DNA of 64,000 nt from Amia ocellicauda (taxonomy: Eukaryota > Chordata > Actinopteri > Amiiformes > Amiidae): NCBI RefSeq assembly GCF_036373705.1, contig NC_089858.1, positions 35,578,249-35,642,248 on the forward strand, in the 5' to 3' direction. The position numbers and the translations under genes were made by a program. Shown piece by piece: positions 27,674 through 39,500 of this stretch. Every line of letters starts with the position of its first letter. Position 1 is the first letter of the stretch. The notes beneath the pieces were generated by a model, which searched no databases, was not told where the DNA came from, and worked only from the letters and a program-made list of their open reading frames with translations.

Positions 27674-30300
27674 TATATATATATATATATATAAAAACTA
27701 ACTTGTTCTTTTCTTATGGAAGTTCTTTATTTAAAGGCAGTTTGATTGATTCCAAATTGGGTTCCGGAATCTTTATTGCCTGCCTTCAAAATGGCGTTAA
27801 TTGGAATTGGAATTGGATTTTTAGAAAAGGCCTGTTAGTCTTGTGCAGAAGGGTACCAGCTTTCTATAGCCTGCATCATGCTAGGGACTCTAGCCTATTA
27901 GATTTGAGTTTTAGCTTTTGCAGACGCCCTGGTAATGCAGATACACCACCGGGCCATCTGTGTGTGACAAAATCACCCCTCTGGGGCTCGCTCTCAATTA
28001 TACTTACAGCAAAAAAAAAAATATATATATATAGAGAGAGAGAGGCTGCAGCCTGGACCATGAATAAAACATACACAGAATAATGCGAGAAAGCACAGTG
28101 ACTTTTTTTCTAATGCAACCTAAAAAAAGAAGGGGGGAAAAACATTAGAGAAGTCGATACGCAGCTGCACACATCACTGGTTTAACGTTGCTCTAAATTT
28201 CCTAATCTTACTGATGAAGACTTTGGACTTTGTTTATTTCCTTAATCTTTTTTTAATTAGGTTTGAGCATCTTGCAAAGAACCAGAAAGTGTTGTTTAAT
28301 ACCGTCCCCATGTCGTGAGAGACAAACAGTATAAATGCTTCATGGCCTGCCCACTGAGTTTGAGTTCAGAGAAGGTAACGCTTCTCTGGGATTCTGGGAA
28401 GCAGGTTCTCAGCAAGTGAGAGTGTTTATTTATTTGTTGATTCTTGGCTGATGAAGGTTTTTTTTTTTAAAGCAACAGAATGCTTTTGTAAAGACTGGCT
28501 GATTATCACACTTGGCAGGTGCAGTGTATCAGAATACATGCTGTGAACCAAAATAATCTGCTCCACTGCAAATAAAAAAACACAAATCGCCAGGCTAACT
28601 GAATCCCATCAGCATAATCAGCCATCATTAGATCACTTAAAAATCCTGTCTTTATTTATTTACTGTATACAGGAATACCGTATACGTGAGGCCAGGGATG
28701 TGAACTACAATGTGCTCATATTGAAGGTAAAAACTCCAGACAGCACTGCAGATTTGATTAAGTTAAGCTGCCTTGGCTGTCTGTGATGTTTTTGGTTTTA
28801 TTAAATTATGCATGTGAATATTTCTTTAAATGGAAGCAAATAGGTTTTAGAAAAGAGGGGGAAACCAAAATGATGTCCAAGCACTCCTGGAAGTTACTGT
28901 ACTCTGTAATATTGTTGTTGTTGTCCTTGTATTGGCTCCTGCCTTTATCTAAGCCTTTCAAGAACCACCCCCCCCCCACACAAAAAACAAAACAAAACGC
29001 TGCTGTATTTACAAGCCAGGAACCATAAAAAAATCACATAGAGCCAAAGTTACACAAACCTTTTTTATGTTTTAAATTTCCATGTCCCTGATTTGTTTAA
29101 TTGAATGAAAAAAATATGTGAAGTAATATTAATTAATTGGTGGTGGTGGTGGTAGTGGTGTGTGTGTGTGTATGTGTGGGTTGGGGGGGTGTCAGGCTTG
29201 TAATGCAGTAACATGCACAAGGTACAGTTTAGTGTTTAGACAGGGGGGTTGAAATCCTCTTGTCTGAGTCTCTCCTGCCTGTTGGACCAGCTCAGGGCTG
29301 TAATATAGTGGCTTTGAAACAACTGCAGGTCTATGGGATATCTGCAATGCAGGGGTCTATATATAGCAGGAGGTGAGGGAGGTGCCAGATAGACCGTGAG
29401 GGAGGGGAAGGGAGAGAGGAGAGGAGAGGAGAGGAGAGATCGCAGGGAGAATTGCAAAAGAACAAATGATGGGGAAGGGCGGAAAGGGTTGCGAGGGAGG
29501 AAACAGGACATTTTAAAAAAGAGATGGAGAAGGAGAAAGAGGGAGGAGGAGAGGGAGGGAGGGAGGGGGGGGGGCAGGGTTAATGGTGGAAGGATTGGAG
29601 ATTAAAGAAAGTTAAAAAAAACAGCAGGAAGGGGAAAGGGGAGAGGAAAGGGGACCAGGTTAAAGGGAGGGAAGAGCAGGGTGGGGTTGACACACTGTCA
29701 AATTGCAGAGGTTGCAACGGGGATGCATGTCTTTCTGAGTGACTGCAAGTACCAGTATGCCTCACAAACTGAACACACTGAGAAAAACACAGGGGCATAC
29801 ATGGAAACATAGATTTGAAACGCAGTCACAGGAAAATGGGGGAAGGTCTGGAATAACTATATAGTTGAACTTGGTGATGGATGAAGTGGAGCTCTAGAAC
29901 CCAGTGGAATAGATCGGATCGCTTGTATCAGTACAACACCAGAACCACAATTTACAATCCTTTTCCCAGTCACTGATTAATTTATCGTAACAAGGCACTT
30001 GTTCCATGTGCAACAGCGTGGCGGGGTACAAGTTTGTAACTTGTGGTTCGCAGGAAGGTCAAAGGCTTGGATTTGATGTAGACCTTAAGGTTTTCCCTGT
30101 TAAAGTGTCCCTGTTTAAGGAGTGTTACCCAAAACACCCCAACACGCTGAAGTCAATACACAGCTCCACCGAAAAGTGGCTGAACACTCCCAAACTTCAG
30201 TTAGTATGTGATGGTCTGTATGGCCTGCATAGACCTCACAGAGTAAGAAATCTGTTCTGTGTTTTTTTTGGTGGTGTGGTTACAGGTGAAGCAGTCAAAA
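27674..30300. other. Gene-free stretch
   Basis: No exon supported. Contains a short (TA)n, purine-rich low-complexity DNA at 29395-29665 (GGAGAGGAGA and GGGAGG runs, plus strand) and GT runs at 29140-29180. Open frames here come from low complexity. Confidence 0.4.
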
Positions 30301-30307
30301 TTAAAAC

Positions 30308-30657
30308 AAGGGCAGTCATGTTTAGACTGTACAATGCACTAGTTAGAGCTGGATACTGTGTACAGTTCTGGGCTCCACACTTCAAGAAAGATATCGCTGC
30401 TCTAGAGGCAGTTCAGAGGAGAGCAAGAGAGGAACCCAGCAGTAGGCAAGACAGAAAACAGGAGACACTTCACACAGAGAGGCATCACAATCTGGAACAA
30501 ACTCCCCAGCGATGTGGTAGAAGATGAAAGTTTGGGAACATTTAAAAATAGACTGGATAGGATCCTTGGATCACTTAGATATTAATGGACACCAAACGAG
30601 CACGATGGGTCGAATGACCTCCTCTCGTTTGTAAACTTTCTTATGTTCTTATGTTCT
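30308..30657 (+). mobile_element. CR1-like LINE 3' fragment
   Basis: Plus-strand remnants of reverse-transcriptase carboxy terminus ([20 protein letters not shown], then [13 protein letters not shown]), then after a gap [14 protein letters not shown] sequence (from a RHWNKLP motif). It ends with GGTCGAATGACCTCCTCTCG, TTTGTAAAC and a TTCTTATGTTCT terminal repeat. This is the common 3' end of CR1-type elements in fishes. Frame-broken. Confidence 0.7.
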
Positions 30658-33592
30658 ATATTGAACCAGGAAAGATGGGGCAATGAGGGACACAGATCTA
30701 GGGAATAGAGGGGGCACAGTGACATCACACACTCCACCTACACTGGGGGCGTACAGCACAGTGACATCATCACCTAGATGAGCACTGCTGGGTTTCTCAC
30801 TAGACTCATGATGGCCTCAGTGTCTCTGCATCATTATCCTTTTCTCTCCCTCTCTGTCTCTCCCCCCCCCAACGCGCACACACTAACAATATGCATGAAC
30901 TGTCTAATTAAAAATGCTTCATCAAAACAGCACTGCAGCGCCGTTCTTACACAGCATAGTAATCCAAGATCCCTGTCGGTGTCAAGCATATTGTATCCAC
31001 TACTGCGGGGGGGGGGACGACGACAGTGAGCTGGAGATGAGAGCAGAAACCACCCTTTTAAAACTTCCTTTCTGGTTATTTCTATGTGCAAAAGAAGCGT
31101 ATTTTGTGTTGCCACAGTGTTGTTCATCTGTGTGTCTGGAAACGCCGGCCTGACACTCAAAAGTAAAAGCCCTGCACTGCACTTTAAAGATCATCCCCTG
31201 TGTACACGACCCCCACCCCCGCCCCCGGATCCATGATTGCAGTGTTATTAATTTTCAAAATGGGTTTTTCGTTAATTGCCAGCCATTACAGTTGTGCCAT
31301 ACATTAGTACGGCTTCATTACCTCCAGCAACATGATGCGTGTCATTAAAGCTGTTCAGTCAATCTAAATATGTATGTACAATTGAGGGGAAGGGTACAGA
31401 TTTCTCAAAGGAAATATAACCAAAAGAGATTAATCAAAGAATGTCACTATTGACAGGCAATGACTTTAAATGACATGATGGGGTTTGTAAGGTGAAAGGT
31501 GGCGGGCTGGGGGAGGGCGATGGGAGCAGAGAGCACTTACTGAACACTGCGCTGTGCCTCGCTCGCAACCAGCTGCCATCACACAGAAAAGGGAAAAAAC
31601 AAATAGGTTTTCTGGATTCTGGAAAGCAAAAAGACAGGAGAGTTCTAAGAGAAACAGACTAAACCAGCCACATGTAGGTGTATGATATTGTACTGATAGC
31701 TTCTAGGAATTACGCACTGTTTTCAAGGCCTCTCATTCAGAAAGGAACAGTTATAAATGTCTAAATCCATTTAAAAGAAAAAGGGAAGGAAGTGCATATT
31801 GTAAGTAATAAGTAACATATTGTCCTGCCATCTAAACAATGACAATCAGAGAACACCCCACAATGCACTAGGTGCAGTGTGTGTGTGTGTGTGAGGGCAA
31901 CATATGCTGTAGAGACGAGAGGGATGTCTGCAGCGAGGCGACCTTGAAGCAGCTCAGTCTTGGAGATGATCAGTCAGCAGCTTCTGCTTCCTGGAAAGCC
32001 GTGCATAATTGGGCTGTGAGCCGCTGTCCTCTGAGACGCACGCTAATAAAACGGTGCATCCATACTCGGCCACAGCAAACCCGCACCACTGCTGCCTCCC
32101 ACTCCCGCCCCTCCGGTACCCTTGTAATTAACTTCCCCTCAAGAATCGTATTAATAACAGCAGGCCAGTCAGGATAATGACAGTCTAGCTCTGCTGTTGT
32201 GTTGATGTGGGATGTAAGTGTAGCCGTCTCTGCTGCTTTCCCCAATGTTTTATTTTTTGTAATGCCTTGAGAAGAAAAGGAAGAACCGTGCAGATCTGCA
32301 AATAAATGTAAAAAGCTTTATTTGTTTTAATTTATTTGTTTGGGGTTGTGGATGAACGTGTCCTATGTGAGTGGAATGCAGCCCATTGACAGCACTGCAG
32401 TACAATACATCATTAAGGGTCTTCAGTGTTAACACGTCCTTTTTGGTTTTGGGTGGGACAAACATAACAGCCCCAGGAGTGTAATTTGTGGTTGGTAATT
32501 ACCGGACAGAGGTTATCTGGGGTGTACGTCTCCTTTGCTGTTGGCTGTCACTCTCTTCTGTCTCGCACTGCCGTGGGTTATTGATAAACAGGCCAGAATG
32601 ATCGTGTTTCCTCCGGTAACACATCAGTCAGTGCTAAATCCCGTCCTCCAGAAAGGATGTCTTCACCCTGGACACGTTTCTGTTGCAGATTATCTGGCAT
32701 CCATCTCCGTAAAGAAGCACTTCTCTCTGCTCCAGTGAGCTGGGGTGATTATTTCATACGAAAGAAAAATAAAGGAGAAAAAAAAAACACTTTGGCAGCC
32801 CTGTGGAATTGCTTTCCATTTATCACCGACCTAAATTGCTTTGGCTCTTTTTTTCTTTTCTTCATTTTCCAGACATCACAATTTCGTCTCTCTATTTTCA
32901 TTTTTTTTTTTGTTATCATCTTAACAACTCTATAGCTGCTGCCTCAGGCTGGTCGACAGGTTGTCTGCCATGTACAGGGGCTGCTGACATTTTAAAAGTC
33001 ACACAAACACACACACACACACACACACAGGGCGCATTAGTCACCCCTGTGTTTCCCCCTTAAAAGCTTCGGTACCAATCAAGCCTGATGTATACTGGAC
33101 CGAAACCAGAACAAGAATCCCATCTCTTTACCTGCTCACAGCCTGTTCCCCGCTCCACCTGCTGACTGACCCTTGGTTGCCATTTCAGGGGGTTGGTGGT
33201 TACAAAGTGAAGCGAGTGTGGTTTAATCGACACTGTGTGTGGTGTGGGAAGGGCAGGTGCAGACAGCTGAGAGAGAGAGAAGGGAAGAGATGGACCAATC
33301 CTAAAAATGTGGTCTTGTGAAGAATCCCAATCTTCTCTGTAGGTTTGCTGCTGCATAAAACATTTTGTGTGGAGCTTGTTTACCCTTGTTCTACCCCTCA
33401 CGTGTTCCTGGAGTTAAATGCTGCTATGTGGCAGGCTGGCTCGACGGGGAAGCTGCTGTGTTCGCATCTGACCTTTTTCTGTACACCAATACTGGAGCCG
33501 TGGGGGGGGTCTGAAGAAGAGAGAGAGCCAATCGTCTTGTGACAAGAATGTGATGGAAAAGCACTGGAACCCTTACTGGTATGAAAGGTTAC

Positions 33593-33642
<50 letters not shown>

Positions 33643-36243
33643 GGTAATATCACTAGTAATAAAAACACAAGTCAGTGATTTGGTTAATAAATGGCTTTAT
33701 TTGGCATTGGGAAGAATGTCACTCCAGGGTATGTGAGGAAGCAGCAGTCTCTCTCCGCAGAGACAGCGTCACAGTGGGAAGCACAGCGTGTCGAGTCCCA
33801 CAGTCTCTTCAGCCTCTCTTGCCGGGTGTGATATGCAGTGAAAGATGATAGTTTTTTGTTTTTTTCTCCTATTTTTTTTTTAATTCTTAATGTTTAAGGC
33901 AATTAACACATTTTACACTCTGTAAGCAAATCTCTGTTACCCATCTGTATGAGGCTCGCATCATCAGGCCGTGCATCACTGTTGATTAATGTATTTGTTA
34001 ATTGGTGTATTTATTTATTTAATATATTGTGGTTCACTGTATTCAATATTTCATTTGGGATCATGCTGATTCTGCCTGGTTACCAGACACATTGACCCGC
34101 CTCGGTTTCATTGCCATATAAATCACTTAAACTGCACAATGCCAAGAAACGCCAGGCCAGTGCTCTGCTGCAGCCTCCTCATACCGGAGCCAGATGGCTG
34201 TACAGGTATATCCCCCTGCCTCTTCCACCTGCTAGTGTCTCAATCTACTCCTGCCCAGGACTACAGCAACAAAATAAACAAATACATCGATTAGTTTCCT
34301 GTCTAAGACAATGGGACCGCACAGCCCCTTTGAAATACAGCACCTGCAGTAAGAGCACAGAGCAGGTGAGGGTGGAGGGGCACCCTATACCTGAACTGGT
34401 GCTGCTGGCTTGGGGCGTTGGTTATATAACAATAAGTCCATATATTCCTCACCAGCCTTGCCCTGCAGCTACTGTAAAGTGTCGCTCTGTCAGGCGCAGG
34501 TGGCCCGAGGCAGACCGCCGGCCTGTTCCTGACAGCGCCACGTCCGAGAGGACTGCACCGCTGAACTGCACCGAGGGGATGAGAGGCTGCGTTTGGTGTG
34601 GGGGGTGTTCTTCGCTCAGTAGATGTAGCTGTAGATGGATAGATAAATATTCAACAAACAGCGGTGCTGAAAGTTACAGTACAGTAGATTGCGGCAAAGC
34701 TTGTTGCATCGTGGGGACCAGCTCTCCACTCAGCCCTTTGGGGTGTGGTGGTCCTGTGGAAGAAGCTGTTATCACTTCTGCTCTACTGTTTCCATGATAC
34801 GTGACGATTTTTCTGAGGCGTTGATTTATATATTTATAAACATGATGCATTCTGCTTTTTCTCTGGAATGTTTTTGCTGTTTGCTGTGTTGGGGGGAACC
34901 GTGCGAAGATGTAGGTTTCTGTGTTCCCTCTCTGGACAAGTGACAGAAGTGAAGAGCAGACGTATATTTAGATGTGTGTTTGTGTGCGAGAGACATTAAC
35001 ACTAGTCTTGGAATACCCAACCTAAAATAAAACTGGGGAGTCCGAGACAAGTGGTAATCTGTGGCTGGCTCTTAATGCTTTAAAGGCTGTTTTCACGAAG
35101 TCCCTGTCTGTCTCATACCTTTACTATCGCCATTGCCATGCTTGCTTGCGTCTGCTCTTGTCTGCCCATCTCTCATCCTCACTGATTTCTGACCATTCCC
35201 ATTCTTTTCTTAATTCATAACACTTTAAACTTTCTGGTTTGGTTTCTTTCCAACGTTTCTTGGAAAGTTTTCACTTCATTTCTTTGTTTGTTGACGTCTT
35301 TCATTTTGGCTTCTGCACTCTGCTGGACCGGCCTGAAGAAACGAGAAGTGGACATGGCTGAGGGTTGGGGTGAATAGCACCTAGGTTGATTCACTGCAGT
35401 TCAGTTAAAATCAGTTGTGATCCAGATCTGCGTTTGCCTTTCCTCTACCAGACAGGCAGACAACGGCCCGCCCAAGCAAAATCTCTGCTTGAGACCTCGC
35501 CCTGGTCTCAGGTCAGGGGCCCGTCCACTCTCTGCTTCCCTCCACTGCCCGATACTGACCGCTGTGCTTTGTGATGTAAAATGAACTCCGCGCAGAGAGA
35601 CACGTGTGTGTGGGTGGCGTCTGACGCTGAGCTCTGCGGAGTCAGGCGGGGGCAGGGCTGTGCTTTAGCGCATTGTGCTGGTGCCGGGGCAGTGGGATAA
35701 CACCATCAGTCAGGCACCAAAACCATGAGCCAGATCCTCTCCTCATCAAGCTGCATGGGTTTTAGCGGTTTTGTTTGCACTGTGTTGTACTACACATGAT
35801 GTGTGATTTGCACGGGAGAGGCCTGTCTTTGCTGGCCTATGAAGAAGCCTCGATGTGCACTAGGCCTAGATTCATCCCCTGCACATTCTACTTTACAATT
35901 CACTACGTTTCACAGTAAGACACATCACACGATTGTGAGAGAAGCACTGGAGTTGTTCAGTGTGGATATATTCATGTTTTAAGGCATAGTATGGTATCGC
36001 AGTGGTGAATCGCAATTCGATCAGCCTTTTCAATAGCAATTTGAACTGTGTGTTTTTCAACGTTTTCCTTTAAACTTGGCGTTCGTGCTCATGTTGGATT
36101 CAGACGGTGTGACTCTGAGTGCGGTGGTTTCTGTGGGTGTGGGTTGGGGGATGATGTGTTGGGGGGCGGTATGGAACAGGGTGGAATCAGCGATGCCACT
36201 CTGGGGTGGGTGGGGGTGGAGAAAAATGGGGGCTTATGGGTGT
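30658..36243. other. Gene-free stretch downstream of ina
   Basis: No exon supported. A (TA)n tract lies at 33597-33636 and a (CA)n at 33000-33028. Two blocks look like possible conserved noncoding DNA by their homeodomain-type TAATTA/TTAATT motifs: 31230-31370 and 32095-32200. Part of 36000-36243 may be ina 3' UTR. Confidence 0.35.
33597..33636. repeat. (TA)n microsatellite
   Basis: About 40 bp of perfect TA dinucleotide repeat. Confidence 0.97.
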
Positions 36244-36562
36244 TTAGCTCTTGCTGGTTTTGGTGGCAGGTTTCCCCTTCTTATCTTTCTCTTCCTCCTC
36301 CTCCTCCTCCTCATCCTCTCCTCCCTCATCTTCTCCCTCTCCTTCCTCCACCTCTACCTCCTCCCCATTCTCTGCCTCATCCTCATCCTCCTCTTCCTCT
36401 TCCGGCTCCTCAGGCTTGGCCTCGGCCCTCCTGTAGGGGGCGCTGGAGCTCATGGCGTAGGACCTGGAGTAGAGGGAGGCGGACGAGAAGCCGGAATAGC
36501 CGGAATGCATGAGAGCGCCTCCTACTGTGCTCAGGCGGGTCTCCTCACCCTCCAACAGCTTC
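36244..36562 (-). CDS. ina: ina coding exon 4 (rod end and acidic tail)
   Basis: 319 bp. [20 protein letters not shown], a Ser/Tyr region, then a long Glu-rich run (imperfect GAG/GAA repeat) and a Lys/Thr end; TAA at 36244-36246. Confidence 0.92.
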
Positions 36563-39500
36563 CTGCAATGTGTGAGGGAGAGAGCAGAGAGAACGATACA
36601 TTATTTAACAGGGTTTTCCAAAGCAAGATAGCAAGACTAGGAGGTGAACTATACATGAGCAACTGTACTGCTTGCCAATTTATATATATATATATATCTT
36701 TAATGTTTTGACCCTCACAGTGTGGGGCGGGACAGTGCCAGTCTCACCCAGAGGCCAGCCGTACCTGTAGGCAGCGATCTCGATGTCCAGTGCCATCTTG
36801 ACATTTAGCAGGTCCTGGTACTCTCGCAGGTGACGGGCCATCTCTCCCTTCGTGTTCCTCAGCGCCGTCTCCAGCTGCTGGATCATGTCCTACGACCACC
36901 ACGGAAACAGACACGGGGGCTCAGCTCACAGTGCATCACATCACATTCACTTATAACACATAACATGGCGGTGCTGGGAAACAGAGCTCAGACATGTGCC
37001 CATGTACGGTCAGTGGACAGTGTTGTCAGCATGGTGTTATGCAGTGTGCGTTTAGTGCAGGGTGGAACAACGTGGCGCAGTGTAGTGTGGCACAGTGTAT
37101 TGTGGTGCAGTGTGGCACAGTGTTGTGTAGGGTCGTACAGTTCACTCCACCCCTCACCTGCAGCTCCCTGGTCTCCCCGGCGTGGCGGTCCTCCATCTCC
37201 TGCAGCTGCCGCTCCAGCGCCTCGTTATGGTTGCGCAGAGCGTCGATCTCCAGGGTGCGTGCCTGCACCTGCCGGCGGTATTCGCTCAGCTCCTCCTTCG
37301 TCTGCTTGATGGCATCGGTGTTGCGCACCGCCGCCTCCGACACACTGGCGAACTTGGACTTGTACCACTCCTCAGCCAGCTGCTGGTTCTTGGCAGACAG
37401 GTTCTCATACTGCGCCCGGATATCGCGCAGCGCCACCGCCAGGTCCGGCTTGCTCATGTCCATCTCCACAGAGACCTGGCCGCCGTGCAGACAGAGGGAC
37501 AGATGCACAGAAGACAAGATGGATGGGGGAATTAGCAGGATTGATTTTCTCAATTTTTGTGGTGTTGCTGGGTCACTATTTTGTTTCTTTGCTCCCATGG
37601 TGAAATTTGCCATTTTTTGTATTCTTTTTCTCAGTAATACTAACTTGAAAGGGGCTATTGAGTTACAAACTGTAATAAAGTTACTGCTCCTCTCTGGGGA
37701 GATCCACCCCTGTCTCCACACAGGCCAAACCCAACCCTTCATGGTAACATCACTGTTCTGCCAGACCACTGACTGGAAGAGCCATCAGTAGTACCATCAG
37801 CGTTGCTTTTCCCACACTGTAGCTACATCTGTGCATCTTACATCCCGAGAATGCAGCAGGCTGAAGCTGCTCTCTATGAGCATTTCAGTTTAAAGTTTTA
37901 TGTTTGTAAAATCTATATATTTAAAAGGCAGGACATGGTTGCTTTGTTTCCCTTTTCTTAATTGAGGGTTTATACCGTAAAGAAGCTCAGAGCTCAATGT
38001 CAAGTAATTGTTTTTCTGTTAGTTTTTTTTTTTTCCCTTATTTGTATTATGCACGGTGTACTTGGCACATTTCCAGCTGCTGCAAAGCAGTTCACTCTTC
38101 TGTATAAACAGCCTGCTGTGCAGAGAGACTGAAGGAAGAGCAATGGAGCCTAATTGGATTCCTCATTATTTAATTTTTTGAGGGTTGCACTGTAGACCAC
38201 ATTGAAATCAGAGAGCTCTTGGGTTAGAGTGCCTTGCCGTGTAGCAGCTCTGACCTTCACCACAAGACAGAGGAGAATGTTAAGTGGAGATTGACAGAGG
38301 GCAGAGCTGCAGCAAAAACTGCTTTCAATACAATGCAAATGTTCATTCTTATATTTTCTATGATTATCAATGTAAATTGGCAAAACATACTATAAAAGCA
38401 TGGGTATGAATTGCAATAGAATATTGTGGCTAACTTGTGATCATATTGAGGGTTAATTATGTTCAGTGTTCAGACAGGACTTTCTTGGTTGCCTTAGCCC
38501 AGGGGTTTTCAAACCAGTCCTGGAGTACCCCCTGCCCTGCTGGTTTTGTTCCAAACTAGGTCTTAATTACTTAATTGAATTGTATATTGCTTTGTTAGGT
38601 CAATTAAGGATTCAATTAAGCAATTAAGACCTTGGTTGGAACAAAGAGGCGGGGCAGGGGGTACTCCAGGACCGTTTTGAAAACCACTGCCTTAGCCTAC
38701 AGCACCCTGTAAAGCAGCAGGTGCAATTTCTATTTAAGAACCTTTTATATGCCTTAATTTGACTGCAGAGCAGATAAAGTATCATATTTGATGTATTTAA
38801 TTGTTTGGTGGTTTGTTTCAGGAGAGTAGTTTGTTAAAAAAAAAAAAAAGCCACAGAGCCTATTTTGTGCGAGGCACGAGAAGGTCACACAGCCGCGTGC
38901 TGCAAGGTTACAGACGGCTCGCGCAGCGCAGTGTGCGCGGGCAGGGCAGCGGGGCAGCACGCACTGCGGGGCTGTCTGCAATTTCAACAAGATTTACCCT
39001 GCTGACCTTGTACACAAATCACACCTATCCCACTTTACAATAACAGCACACCATTTATGAAGAATTACTAAAGCGGTTTGGCTTTTTTAACATGGGTAAA
39101 ACAAAATACAAAATAAACACCTAAATGTTGTATGACTAGAGCGCAGCTGACTTCTCTGTTGAGTTTAACGGCTCACATCAGCACCACAACTCAGCATCTC
39201 AAAACCGGAATTAAAGACACGCAGTGGTTGGTTTTTACAGCGGCGTATGAGGCTACACAGACGCTGTATTGGGGTGTGTAGGAGCGAGAAAGTCATAGGG
39301 CAACAAGATACCCAGAATGCGCTAACAGCGATTTATTTCAGAGGGACTAAGAGGCAAGATGTGTCACTTCTTATCAATCTTAAACTTATTCAACCTTATT
39401 TAAGCTTTTATTTAAAATGTTGCAAATATACAGAAACTGAAGATCTAATGTCTAAATAAAATAAAACTTGTCTCAGGCGCATTAGGTGTCCTAAATGCAG

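Noticed and set aside
29396-29605. Arg/Glu/Gly-rich frame
   Set aside because: Purine-rich low-complexity DNA; no domain or splice evidence.
31545-31577. Possible micro-exon (minus strand, between GGCAG and GTAAGT)
   Set aside because: Splice-like ends only; about 30 bp with no homology or partner exon.
34111-34797. 228-aa open frame on the plus strand
   Set aside because: Starts with a non-ATG codon (ATT or similar), has no recognisable domain or splice context and lies in unique intergenic DNA.
36048-36711. Pro/Leu-rich plus-strand frames
   Set aside because: Antisense of the Glu-rich ina tail; low complexity.
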